A stretch of 64,000 nucleotides of DNA from Harmothoe impar (taxonomy: Eukaryota; Annelida; Polychaeta; Phyllodocida; Polynoidae). The stretch is from contig OX381708.1 of the NCBI GenBank assembly GCA_947462335.1, forward strand, positions 806,001-870,000, written 5' to 3'. Position numbers and translations under genes: made by a program. Numbering within the stretch: position 1 is the stretch's first letter; each line of letters begins with the position of its first letter. The notes under the pieces are model-generated. The model worked only from the letters and a program-made list of their open reading frames with translations, was not told the origin of the DNA and did not search any database. Positions 42,134 to 52,400 of the stretch are shown piece by piece.

Positions 42134-42442
42134 CTTTTGTCAAATTGTGTAAGGAACCAGTGTCTAGGTGGTAGGACTGGAGGAACTCACTGCTGTAGTC
42201 ACCCCATCTCTCTGTACTGCACCAGTCCAGATGTTTTCCCAATATACTGTAAGCGTACCTATTTCCAGAAGTATAGATTTACATAAATTTGCTAAAAAGT
42301 TCAATATCGCGTTCATCTATATATGTGATTTTTGCAATACATGTTGTATTTAGTTCAATAACTACACTGGATAAATATTTGCGCTATATGGAAATGAAAA
42401 TCCTGCAGAAATACAGCGTGGAAATATCTACATTTACAATTT

Positions 42443-43336
42443 TGTAGGGGTCGAATTCCCCGTACCCTGGTGGAGAGCCCAAAGGGGTGAAACACCTGGG
42501 TAATCCTCCCCCTCTGTACCATACAGATCCAGTAACGTAGGGAGTGGAGAACAGTCAGACACAGGTTGGTAGTGTAACGGTTAGCATGCTTGTCACCGGT
42601 GCGAGAGATCTGTGGTTAGATTCCCGGCCAATCCAATGACTAAGTTTTCCGCGATCTCTACACTGGTGGACCTGCCGCGATGAATCAGGTAGTACGTTGA
42701 CTATAGACGGTTGGAGCATTCCAACTTGCTGGGGATTGGCCACCTGCTGGCGGTTGGTAGTTGGAGGAGCAGGTTGGGAAGTGTTGGTCCCCAGTACGGG
42801 CAGTTGGAGTTCAGCATGGAGTTCAGTCAACAAATTGGCTGAATCGTTCAGTCAACAAATTGCCTGAATCAGTATGGTGTAGAAAGCTTCCATCACTGGG
42901 ATGCCAGGGTATCTCAGCGACTGATTGATAAAGCCCCATTGGGACCTTCGGTCTCCAGTGGGTGAGAATGCCTGGTGCTAGGTGCCTCTATACTCTGGGG
43001 GCTGGGACTCTCTGTAACTGCTTGATAAAGCCCCTTCTAACAGGGAGAGAAAGCCCAGGGTTGGTTACCCCCCCGAAAATCTGAATCTAGAGGACATGAT
43101 GGAAGCTGATGGGGGTAGTGTAGGGGTCGGATTCCCCGTACCCTGGTGGAGAGCCCCAAGGGGTGAAACACCTGGGTAATCCTGCCCCTCTGTACCATAC
43201 CGATCCAATAACGTAGGGAGCGGAGAAGTCAGACACAGGTTGGTAGTGTTAAGGTTAGCATGCTTGTCACCGGTGCAAGAGGTCTGTGGTTAGATTCCCG
43301 GCCGATCCAATGACTAAGTTTTCCGCGACCTCTACA
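42443..43336 (+). mobile_element. TRIM copy 2 with tRNA-like sequence in its LTRs
   Basis: LTRs at 42443-42662 (220 bp) and 43119-43336 (218 bp), the same family as 27950-28819, with TGATGGGGGTAG before the right LTR. The tRNA-like parts lie at about 42564-42635 and 43239-43311; their B boxes are mutated to GGTTAGATTCC, so this copy is probably Pol III-silent. No target duplication is visible, suggesting age or recombination between copies. Confidence 0.75.
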
Positions 43337-43577
43337 GTGTGCTAGTTCCTTCAATCCATGCCAGAATTTCTCTGTTAACATTCGGCTATATTTAGGATTG
43401 CCTTGAACACATTGTCATAGGAGTCTTAGTCAAGGTAATCTTGGGGGCGGCATTTAAGGGTACTGTGAAGTCTTGTTTGGAAGCTGTGGCTTGTAGGCCT
43501 ACATGACTGAAACCCAGCGCAACTTTGATACCAAACATTATATAAGGTGTGGCTTACACAAGGGATTTTGTTACTAA

Positions 43578-43775
43578 TGTAGTGGGCACGTATCGCTCTG
43601 GGCAGGCCGAGCATGCGTGGAGAGCGCATTGCCTGCCTGTGGTAGCTCAAGTACTGTAGCAGACGATGGAGAAGCAGCTAGCCCTGTGGTGTAGCGGTAG
43701 CATTCTCAACTCGAGAGCGGAGGGGCCGGGGTTCGATTCCCCGTGGGGCTGACCTGTTTTCCGCTACCTGTTACA
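43578..43775 (+). mobile_element. Solo LTR of a second tRNA-bearing TRIM family
   Basis: 198 bp starting TGTAGTGGG and ending TTTTCCGCTACCTGTTACA, like the TRIM end TTTTCCGCGACCTCTACA. It contains a different tRNA-like sequence (about 43684-43752): A box TGGTGTAGCGG, exact B box GGTTCGATTCC, acceptor stem AGCCCTG/TGGGGCT. Flanks ACTAA and ACTAC could be an imperfect target duplication. Confidence 0.6.
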
Positions 43776-43782
43776 CTACAAT

Positions 43783-44325
43783 AGTAGTATAGTATGTATC
43801 GGAACGGGACTATAGTTAAGTACTGTTTATTACTCAATCGACCTGCAGCCAATCAGAAGCCTCCATTTGACCGGAAGTGACGTCACATGCCCATATAAGG
43901 GCATACCGGAAGTGACGTCACGTGACCTTGACCTAGTTAGAGGTCAAGGTCATGACTCAGCCAATCAGAGGCTTCCATTTGACCGGAAGTGACGTCACAC
44001 GCCCATATAAGGGCATACCGGAAGTGACGTCATGTGACCTTCACATGTCCATATAAGGGCATACCGGAAGTGACGTCACGTGACCTTGACTTAGTTAGAG
44101 GCTTCTGATTGGCTGGTACACCGGAAGTGACCCATTATGCAAATGAGGGGACTACTTCTGGTCAAATGGAGACCTCTGATTGGTTGGGTCATGAAGAAAT
44201 GTGTCTCTTAATTTAATTTTGTTTAGGAAGTGATCGACTTTAGGATCACGCGACCGGAAGTGACCTGATGAGTCACGTGACTAGAAGTGACGACGACACA
44301 TGCCTTAATTAGGCGATCAGCAGCG
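43783..44325 (+). repeat. Left terminal inverted repeat of the Polinton-like element
   Basis: About 540 bp, matching 51818-52400 in reverse complement. Contains five copies of CCGGAAGTGACGTCA, several CACGTG boxes, CCAAT boxes (AGCCAATCAG) and three CCATATAAGG sites. Confidence 0.9.
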
Positions 44326-45300
44326 ACCGGAGGAAGTGTCACTTTAAGAGGACACGCTAGTTAATTGTTATAATTTTTTTTACTTACTAATAAAAGAAGA
44401 CGTATGAAAATAAACACAACAATAATTTTATTTATTTTTTTTATTTTCTTTTTTTTTCAATTCTAATAAACACGCTATTTTTGAAAAGATGCGCTCAATC
44501 AATCAATAACACACTTTTTTTTCATATTTTAAAGGACTCGTTGTCACACCGTTAGAATGCACGCGACGCTTATAATACAAGTAGCGCACGTCATCTTTCT
44601 CTATGGTGTAAGTGTCCATTTTTGGTTCGTACCACTTTTGAAATTTCTATTTACCGCAAGGAGAGTTTTTCGTTTTCGAAAACATCTAAGAAGACGACTG
44701 GTTCTTTAGGGTTTTGTTACTTCTGTACACTTTTTGCACGCTATCCTTTTTTTGGGGATTTTCTTTCACCGGTGCCGCTGACTCGATCGTAGCAAATGTA
44801 AGTCTGACCATGCGGGATCCTCATGCCATAGTCTGGCAATGCTGAACTCTTGGGAGAGTATGCCGGACTCTTGCTGGCCAGACTTTCAAGCAAATTTGCC
44901 AAAGTCCAGCTTGTTATTGAATGTCCGGCGTAGCCTGACCCTCAGTAGAATAGTCCTTGACCCATCTATTATAGTCCAGCAGCGCCTGACCCTTGTATGA
45001 GAGTAGTATTGGCGACATTGGCCGACTCTGATATTTACCCGTGTGTACGGCGGGAGGAGGGGGTTCACAGCCACAGCTTGCGCTTATAGAGCGCTACTAG
45101 CGGAGGTCTGGATGAGGAGACTACGGCGTTTGTCTTTAAAAAAAATAGCCATGGCACATGTCGATGTCGCTTAATTATGCTCATATCTCATGGTGATTTT
45201 AAGAATTGCTCATGTCACCTGTCACTATGTTTTTCAAGCTTCATGTCAAATGTCACTAGGTCTCATGTCGAATGTCAATGCTAAGAAACAGACATGACGT
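44326..45300. other. Non-coding left interior of the Polinton-like element
   Basis: AT-rich sequence followed by about 400 bp with repeated GTCTGGCAATGCTGA / AGTCCAGC-type segments on alternating strands (44800-45030). No convincing ORF. Confidence 0.4.
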
Positions 45301-45315
45301 CATCTCGAATTTAGC

Positions 45316-45670
45316 GGTCTACACTACCGCTGCTGCTGCTGCTTGTGCAGCTCGTGCAGCTGTTGCAGCTGCTGACAGCTGCAGCTGCTGTAGTTGCTGA
45401 CGCTGTCACGGATGCTGTTGACAGATGCTGCTGCTTGTGCTGCTCGTGCAGCCGCTGCTGCGGCTGCTGACGTTGTCACGGATTCCGCTGACAGATGCTT
45501 CTGCTTGTGCTGCTTCTGCTTGTGCTGCTTGCGCTGCTCGTGCAGCTGCTGCAGCTGCTGACGATGTCACGGATACTGTTGACAGATGTGGCTGCTTGTT
45601 CTGCTTGTGCAGCTGCTGCTGCTGCTGACGATGTCACGGATGCTGCTGACAGATGCTGCTGCTTGTGCTG
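45316..45670. repeat. CTG-rich tandem repeat
   Basis: About four copies of a 70-90 bp unit with core TGTCACGGAT(G/A/T)C(T/C)G(C/T)TGACAGATG embedded in (TGC)n. Poly-Ala and poly-Leu reading frames across it are by-products. Confidence 0.8.
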
Positions 45671-45732
45671 CACGAGACTGAGTAGCCGCTATTACTAATG
45701 CTACTAATACTAGTATGAGAAAATACATTTAG

Positions 45733-46584
45733 TCAATTGATTAAATCAAGGAGGTTTTCTGACTTCAGTGGATCGTTTAGCCATCGGCCACGGGCAAAAC
45801 TTGAAACCATTTTATACATGGGACAATTGGCAGAGTCGAAACGTGTTGGTACCATGGGGTCGATCATGTTCATCATCAGTTCAGGCAAAGGAAGTGTGTC
45901 GACAGCACGCGAAAACTTCATGTCTGAATGTTTCAACACAAGACTTTTTATCACACTCACACAGCTGCTTTGAAGAGTGAATCCTTGACCAAACTTGTGC
46001 TTTTCCAACACAGCATTGGCCTCTTTCTGTGCAGTAAGGGATCTCTCTTTCGGGTTCATCTCAGTGCTGTCTAGCATGTCCTCAAAGTCTTTAACATAAT
46101 GTTCCAACGGGCTACAAATGATGGACTCCAGATCATCGTCCGCATATGTCGTCTCCTCGCACCATATTGTGTCTTCGCCTGTTTCGAATTCCGTCATTTT
46201 CTTGACAATCTCCTCCTGAGTGCCTTGCATATATCGAAGCTCCTTCAAGGAGTTGATAACTTGTATGGCGAAGACTGACAAACTTGAAGGAATTTCACCA
46301 CAGTCAGGCCAAGTATACGGAGCTAAGAAAAATAGCTCTAACAAAATCTTCTCCCTCTGTCCAAATGAAACTACTGTTCCGATGAAGTTGAAGCATGCTT
46401 CTATCCATTGCTCCTTGGTGAAGTCCTTCCAATGTTTCTTTACCTCACATGCATCATAGGGCACTGTTTCTCTTCTTGCTTCAAGTGGGAGTTGCTTTTT
46501 CTTTCTTGGACTCATTTCGAGAGGGTTTCGATGCTCTGTAGCGTCAACACTTTCATAAATAAAGAAAATAGCAGAACTAACCAT
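45733..46584 (-). CDS. Orphan 283-aa gene in the Polinton-like element
   Basis: Open from ATG at 46582-46584; a second ATG 22 codons later (MSPRKKKQLPLE) is an equally good start. I recognise no domain. It is mostly helical by composition, with a basic N-terminus, an acidic middle (ETTYADDDLES) and no signal peptide or membrane segment. A TATA-like GTACATAAGG lies about 95 bp upstream (46676-46687 on the minus strand), similar in layout to the promoter of the death-domain gene. An intact frame beside a ruined polymerase suggests it is recent or selected. It could be a Polinton accessory or a captured host gene. Confidence 0.6.
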   Translation of the reverse strand: MVSSAIFFIYESVDATEHRNPLEMSPRKKKQLPLEARRETVPYDACEVKKHWKDFTKEQWIEACFNFIGTVVSFGQREKILLELFFLAPYTWPDCGEIPSSLSVFAIQVINSLKELRYMQGTQEEIVKKMTEFETGEDTIWCEETTYADDDLESIICSPLEHYVKDFEDMLDSTEMNPKERSLTAQKEANAVLEKHKFGQGFTLQSSCVSVIKSLVLKHSDMKFSRAVDTLPLPELMMNMIDPMVPTRFDSANCPMYKMVSSFARGRWLNDPLKSENLLDLIN

Positions 46585-46879
46585 CGTAACGTGCTGAGCG
46601 AGCGTAGAGTGGACGTTGCTACGAAGATGAAGGGCGGGTGGAGAAAGTGTGACTGGTGAGAGCGGCGTTTCACTCCTTATGTACCCTGTCCTAGATAAGC
46701 CTCTTAAACGGCTGAAAAGACTCTCTCAGTACAGAGCTTCTACCGCAGGTGGGTTTAGACTTAAGCAGCTTAGTTCACACACGTGTCTGTTAGAAAAAGC
46801 TACTTGCACACTTGCCTTCCTTTTTTCACTAGTATTCACCCTCTGCCGACTTATAAGACACCTATACACTCTTTCTCGT

Positions 46880-48652
46880 GAAATCTATGGAAGATGATGG
46901 AAGGACCACTGACTAGATTTTCTTTGATCAGAGCGTGGAGGACGGCGTCGAACGGAGGGAACGTTGTGAACACAGCTTATAGGTTTTTGGAAGAGGACCT
47001 GTAAAGTCAAACTGGCGAGAGAGATGTCGTCTTTCAACATGACAATGCTGCTATGTTGGAAAAAATTAGCGTGATTTTTTCAAAAGCTTCTATGAAAGGT
47101 TTGACGTCTTCGTTGTTGTAGTGGATCAAGTAATCTGTCATAGTTTGCTTCTTCTTGTCATACTAAACTTTCTGACATGTGGCGTAGTCGGATTTCGGCC
47201 ATTTTGACGCCCGTCAGTTCGCTGTCAAAAGCCGATCTCGGTGGCAGGGTTTTGTTTACCAGTTTCTTGGTATACGTCATCCATTCGTAAGTAAAGCAAC
47301 CTTTCTCTTCGTTTCTAGTGAAAGCTCGCAAATAATTCGCGTAGCTGTAACCAAGTGCTAAAAAAGTTGACTACTACGTCCAAGAAAACTGTGTGTAAAC
47401 CGTCAACTATTGATTGCTTCTCTTTATGACGCTGAATTGTTGGTTTCTTCGGTCTCCGGAGGCAAAGAACGAGTGAAGGCGTATTTTTGATCAGGTTCAA
47501 GTCGTAACTCTCCGAGTTGAAGCGTACGACTGGAGCTTGACGGATGTATCTCAGAAGCCGCTTCTTCAGTTGAACTAACGGTTGTCTGGTGTGAGCTGCA
47601 GCGAAGCCCCCTGGAGAAGGGGTGAATGTCGCTTCCTCTAGCAGGAGAGCTTCACCTATCGCCACATGTAACTTCGCTAAGGTTGGTCGGTAAACTTCTA
47701 GCACAGCTTTCTCGATGACTTTGGCGTTCTCGTTTATGTGATTTTAAACTCGGTCTAACAAGGGGTCGGAATCTGCGTCGGATTCTCTGACGTACACTGC
47801 CCCTCCTACCCCGGAAAGTCGTATGCGACGCTAGCCGACAAAGGGACGTGATCCCGCAGCAGGGACACGTGTTCGGTGGACGGTCATCTGCACGGTCTGA
47901 AGAAAGCCTCGAAATCGAAGGTAATGTTGTAAGGGTAGATTCTGGAATGTCCGTCGGGAGGAAAAGTTTCACGTGTGGCAGCGGGACAGAACTGACGTAA
48001 CAAATTTGAAGCGCGCTTGCTGGTGTTGTATAAGTGAAAAGGAAATGTGGCGGAAGACGCAGAGGTTGTCCTTGTTGGGAAAATCTAACACACGGCTTCT
48101 CTTTCCAACTCGACCGTCCTGACTGTTCCTACCGCCTATGGGAAAACCTCCCGGTCCCATGTAAACGCAAATGTTCAAAATTAGTAGGAAAAAGAGCGCA
48201 CCGCTTGGTGTCAGCGTCGCAAAGTTTCCGTACTTCCTCGCAAGCGACGGTGTTTTCCATGTTTGAGAGGAGCTCTTCTAAAGTTTCTGAATTAGTTATA
48301 GTAGGGAGCGGTTGTAATGAGAGTTGCGTTGTCCTGGGAGACGTGAAAGTAGCGCAGTATGCTCTTGTCTTCTCTGTGTTGTAAAAGTAAGCCTACCGAG
48401 AAACTCTCTTTTATCATTGTGTGAAGCAGATTGCGACGCATAGTATCTACAGCGTCACTCAACTCGCCGGTCGGTTGGTAGTTTGACGTTTGTTACACTC
48501 ACGCGAGTCCCGTGCATCCTGACACTCGTTCGTATTGCAGACCAATTCGCCGTGAACGTTTCCTCACCGTTCGGTACAGCGCATGTACGTAGAGGGATAG
48601 TCACCTCGTCCAGAGATTCGCGTCGACAGGTGATCTTTTCAGCAATCGACAT
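46880..48652 (-). pseudogene. Polinton protein-primed DNA polymerase B remnant
   Basis: Minus-strand blocks in changing frames. Typical family segments: FNSESYDLNLIK (about 47521-47486, exonuclease motif), KGCFTYEWM (about 47310-47284), a DYLIHYNNEDVKPF segment, and ENLVSGPSIIF near 46900. The palm with the YxDTDS catalytic box is missing; the remnant stops where unrelated sequence begins at about 46880. The N-terminal extent to 48652 is a guess from a 65-aa open frame (48652-48455). It is broken and cannot make a polymerase. Confidence 0.7.
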
Positions 48653-48931
48653 CGCCGCATAGAGGGCAAAACTTAGGTATTGTTCTTCATTTTTCTACGG
48701 GTCACTCGTGATTGTACGGTCTTTTAAAAATTTTGAAACACTTTTCGCAAACGTCCTGCGTCATGTTTTTCTTTTTTTTTGTTTTTTCACTTATTTACCA
48801 ATTATTAAAAAAATAAACGTTATTTATCACTTCGAATACTAGACGCCTCTTACCACACGATGCTATTAGCATAGTGAAAGGCGACTGTAGTCTAGGATCG
48901 AATTCAACAGATGTCCATCTTACTGCAGGGA
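48653..48931. other. Spacer between polymerase remnant and death-domain gene
   Basis: AT-rich, with poly-T/poly-A tracts (48770-48815) and AATAAA-type signals. No gene. Confidence 0.4.
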
Positions 48932-50126
48932 TCAGACGAGAGTGGTCAACACTGGAGTGTCACAGCTCACTTTTATTTCTTTGGGTACAGCTGCATACAA
49001 CCCTTGAACATACATTGCGACGTCGCCGCGACCCATGTCGTCTTGCAACACTTTCATCAGAGCCATAGGCTCAGACGTCTCGTTGTACTTCCAAGCTCTC
49101 AGCACTTCATAGACAGGGTTCTTCACAGTCCTGTCAGAAGGCACAGGTTGAGAGATGAAAGCTACTTCATGAGAAGTCAACCCTAAGTAGATCCCTATGG
49201 TCTTCCAGTCTCTAGGGCAGAGCTCAGCTAAAAGAGAGAAATATTTCTGCACTTTCCACTCCATGTCTCCACTCTGTAAGCCATCCCACATGTCATGCTT
49301 GTCCATGTACTCACGTGAGAATTTGATGAGGTCCATACGGTAAGATTCTTCCAAGGCGGCGGCTAGGTCCTTCCACCTAGTAGTACAACTTTTCTGGTAC
49401 CAAGTAGTGAACATTTCTCTAGCTTGAGTTATGACACTTGTCTCACAACTGAGATATCCCATATCCTTCAAGTTCACTTCAAGGTATGAACCTAACCGTA
49501 TGTAATCTGATGTCGGCAACTTACTACTTATTTTCAGTAGCATAGCGTCTGACAAGTATCCTAACGGCTCTGCTTTGAAGTATGATGATACAGGTACTAC
49601 TGCAGCAGAACCAATAACAGGAGCAGCGTCTGCGCTGGTATCAGACGACTCGTTGTCGGAACAGGGCAACCACACGACTTCGTAAGGTGGTGGTGAGGGC
49701 AGTCGCCACGGACCGGACGCGCTACCAGTGGAAATGAGGTCGAAAAACGGACTGTGCGCCCGTAACCCTTCGGGTTCCTCGTACGCCTTGTCGTCAGCGT
49801 CGTTCTCTGTTTCACCCTGTTGCTTTAGGACATGTATGTCTACTACGCGCTGCTGGGGCTGAGTGTCCGAATAGCTGTAAGTCTCAGCGCGAGCGGCGTT
49901 GATGGCGTCGGTTGATGTAGCGGTGGAGAGGTTCTGTGCAACGTGCTGCGTGTCAGTACTAGTAGTGGTAGTCGCAGCAAGAGGTGTAGCAGCAGCAGCA
50001 GCAGCAGCAGCAGCAAGCGCAGCGCTAGCAGGTGCAGCAGTAGCAGGCGCAGCAGTAGCAGGCACAGCAGCAGCAGGCGCAGCAGCCTCAGCAGGCGCAG
50101 CAGTAACAGGCACAGCAGTAGCAGGC

Positions 50127-50157
<31 letters not shown>

Positions 50158-50467
50158 CAGCAGCACTAGCAGCACAAGGATCACCAGCAGCCGCAGCAGG
50201 CGCAGCAGTAGCAGCAGCAGCGTGCTTAGCAGCAACAACCGTCGCGAGTGTAACAACGTTGCTACCACGACGACTACTACTACCACTACTACTGCTGTGT
50301 GCGCTCGCTACAGCGGGAGGGTGATAAGACCAAGCGGTTGCGGCGGTAGTCTCAATTTCAGTAGCAAGAGGAGACGCTGACGGTAAACGATCACTGTTCT
50401 GCGTATTCTTCTTGTTCTTGAACTCGATTAGATCCTTGGACGACACTAGTTGTTGTGTTTTGCTCAT
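48932..50467 (-). CDS. Tandem death-domain protein carried by the Polinton-like element
   Basis: 511 aa from an ATG in a good context (CACCATGA); the frame opens 8 codons earlier without ATG. N-terminal 290 residues are low-complexity: Ser-rich, then Ala/Thr/Pro-rich (about 90-170). Two death-fold domains follow. The first (about 305-390) has LPTSDYIRLGSYL and a MFTTWYQ helix; the second (about 403-490) has CPRDWKTIGIYLGLTSHEV, VLRAWK and LMKVLQDDMGRGDV, the classic helix 2-3-5-6 pattern of a death domain. Death domains assemble apoptosis and immune signalling complexes. No caspase, kinase, TIR or membrane part is fused, so it looks like an adaptor or decoy; that role is inference. The frame is intact and has its own TATA box. 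Confidence 0.8.
49975..50225 (-). repeat. GCA-rich low-complexity coding repeat
   Basis: (GCA)n and GCAGTAGCAGGCGCA-type units encode the poly-Ala/Pro/Thr segment of the death-domain protein. Confidence 0.9.
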
Positions 50468-50523
50468 GGTGGTGACTGTAGAGAGCAGCAAAAGACTGAG
50501 TGAGTAAATGGGTGTTTCCAGTC

Positions 50524-50533
50524 CCCTTATATA
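50524..50533 (-). promoter_or_regulatory. TATA box of the death-domain gene
   Basis: On the minus strand GTATATAAGG, about 57 bp before the ATG, after a GC-balanced segment. Spacing fits a short leader. Confidence 0.6.
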
Positions 50534-50555
50534 CTCCTTCTCGCTTCTAGAGCTA

Positions 50556-50870
50556 AGCTACTTACAGCTCTCTTCAGCTGCCGCCGGCTGACCGGCGGCC
50601 ATTCACAAAGAGAAACAAAAAGTCATAAGGCATGACGTTTTCAGCTGGAACCCTTTCCCCCTCCCCTTTGAGAGATCGACTGACACGAGCTAAGCTACTT
50701 ACTGCCTTGTTCAGCAATTCAACGTGCGTTAGCTGTATAAAGGATTAAGCAGTTGCTGCCGCCAGCTGACCGGCGGACATTCACAAAGAGAAACAAAAGA
50801 CATAAGTCATGACGTTTTCAGCTGGATCTCTTTCCCCCTTTTTTTTGAGAGATGGACTGCCATGAGCGGG
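50556..50870. repeat. Two copies of a promoter-proximal segment
   Basis: A block of about 125 bp containing GCTGACCGGCGG, CATTCACAAAGAGAAAC and CATGACGTTTTCAGCTGG occurs at about 50575-50685 and again at about 50757-50865. Confidence 0.75.
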
Positions 50871-51071
50871 CGGTGTACCGACTGTACTAATTCAACGCGC
50901 ATTAGCTGTATAAAGGATTAAGCAGTCATGAGCTTAGAGTGTGTATACAAAAAACTACAGGAGGCGTGTAGTGTGAAGCAGGACCCCCTAAGACGGGTGT
51001 GTCTGTCTGTGAGTAGAGTCGTGTGCATGTGGTGAGCGACTTAAGTGTAAAACAAAAAAAAATCACCGCCT

Positions 51072-51703
51072 CCTGCCGTGGTGAGTAGACCGGCCGGCGG
51101 CGGCCGGCTAGTTCAATAGGGGTGACAGCTGACTAAGGCTGTGCATGAAAATCCGATTTTCACCTGACCTCTGACGTTTGTTACAATGAATGCCAAAGGG
51201 GGAGAGAGTTGTCCTCAGGTAGGGGGTAGGAGGTAAGGCTAATGGATAAGGAAAAAAACACCATTTTCAGCTGGCCACCACAGATGGCGATGACATACCC
51301 CTCGTCATCTAAGCTCTTAAGAAGCTCTTACGGAGCGGAGCGGCTGCTGGACAGCTGGGGTGCTGTTGGAAATAGGATTAAACTCCCTGCCGTGGTGAGT
51401 AGACCGGCCGGCGGCGGCCGGCTAGTTCAATAGGGGTGACAGCTGACTAAGGCTGTGCATGAAAATCCGATTTTTACCTGACCTCTGACGTTTGTTACAA
51501 TGAATGCCAAAGGGGGAGAGAGTCGTCCTCAGGTAGGGGGTAGGAGGTAAGGCTAATGGATAAGGAAAAAAACACCATTTTCAGCTGGCCACCACAGATG
51601 GCCATGACATACCCCTTGTCATCTAAGCTCTTAAGAAGCTCTTACGGAGCGGAGCGGCTGCTGGACAGCTGGGGTGCTGTTGGAAATAGGATTAAACTCC
51701 CTC
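51072..51703. repeat. Tandem duplication of a 315-bp block
   Basis: Two near-identical copies (51072-51387 and 51388-51703), each starting TGCCGTGGTGAGTAGACC and ending AGGATTAAACTCCCT. A short ORF starting MDKEKNTIFSW occurs in both but looks incidental. Confidence 0.85.
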
Positions 51704-51817
51704 TGTATAAAAGCTCTGATTTCTGTTGGAAAAAAACCATATCACCTCTGACCACAGTAACGTCTACTACCACCACCACCAGCACCACCGCCGCCGCTAC
51801 CGCCGCCGCCGCCAGTC

Positions 51818-51929
51818 ACAGCTGATCGCCTCATTAAAGCATGTGACGTCGTCACTTCTAGTCACATGCTTCATCAAGTCGCTTCCAGTCACGTGATCCT
51901 AAAGACCCTCACTTCCTAAACAAAAAAAA

Positions 51930-51960
<31 letters not shown>

Positions 51961-52400
51961 CTTCTTCTTCTTCTTCTTCTTCTTCTTCTTCTTCCGGTCA
52001 CGTGATCAATCAGGTCACTTCCGGTCACGTGATCCTCAATGAGGTCACTCACTTCCGGTTGGCCATTAGGTCATGTGACGTCACTTCCGGTCACGTGACT
52101 CATCAGGTCACTTCCGGTCACGTGATCCTAAATTAGGTCATATGACGTCACTTCCGGTCCCCTAAGTAGGTCATATGACGTCACTTCCGGTCCATAAGTA
52201 GGTCATATGACGTCACTTCCGGTCACGTGACCAAATGGCGGCCTCTGATTGGCTAACTAGGTCACGTGACGTCACCACTAATCCCCTAAGTAGGTCACTT
52301 CCGGTCACGTGACCAAATGGAGGCCTCTGATTGGCTGCAGGTCGATTGAGTAATAAACAGTACTTAACTATAGTCCCGTTCCGATACATACTATACTACT
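51818..52400 (-). repeat. Right terminal inverted repeat of the Polinton-like element
   Basis: About 580 bp, reverse complement of 43783-44325 with an inserted (CTT)n. Four TGACGTCACTTCCGG sites and several GTCACGTGA sites. Confidence 0.9.
51931..51995. repeat. (CTT)n microsatellite
   Basis: About 21 uninterrupted CTT units inside the right inverted repeat; the left repeat lacks it. Confidence 0.95.

Larger units (their letters stand above)
43783..52400. mobile_element. Polinton/Maverick-like element, 8.6 kb, with cargo genes
   Basis: Ends AGTAGTATAGTATG...CATACTATACTACT, flanked by TACAAT on both sides (43777-43782 and 52401-52406). AG...CT ends, inverted repeats of several hundred bp and a 6-bp target duplication are the hallmarks of Polintons. 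Inside, on the minus strand: an orphan 283-aa gene, a decayed protein-primed DNA polymerase B, and a tandem death-domain gene. Integrase, ATPase, protease and capsid genes are not seen, so this is an internally deleted or non-autonomous copy, about half the usual 15-20 kb. Confidence 0.85.

Noticed and set aside
43684..43752. A functional nuclear tRNA gene
   Set aside because: A and B boxes and acceptor stem look good, but the anticodon stem pairs poorly, and it sits inside an LTR-like repeat, so it is called tRNA-derived.
45425..50380. Leu-, Ala- and Ser-rich ORFs in the CTG/GCA repeats on both strands
   Set aside because: Trinucleotide repeats are open in several frames; only the minus-strand frame joined to the death domains has support.
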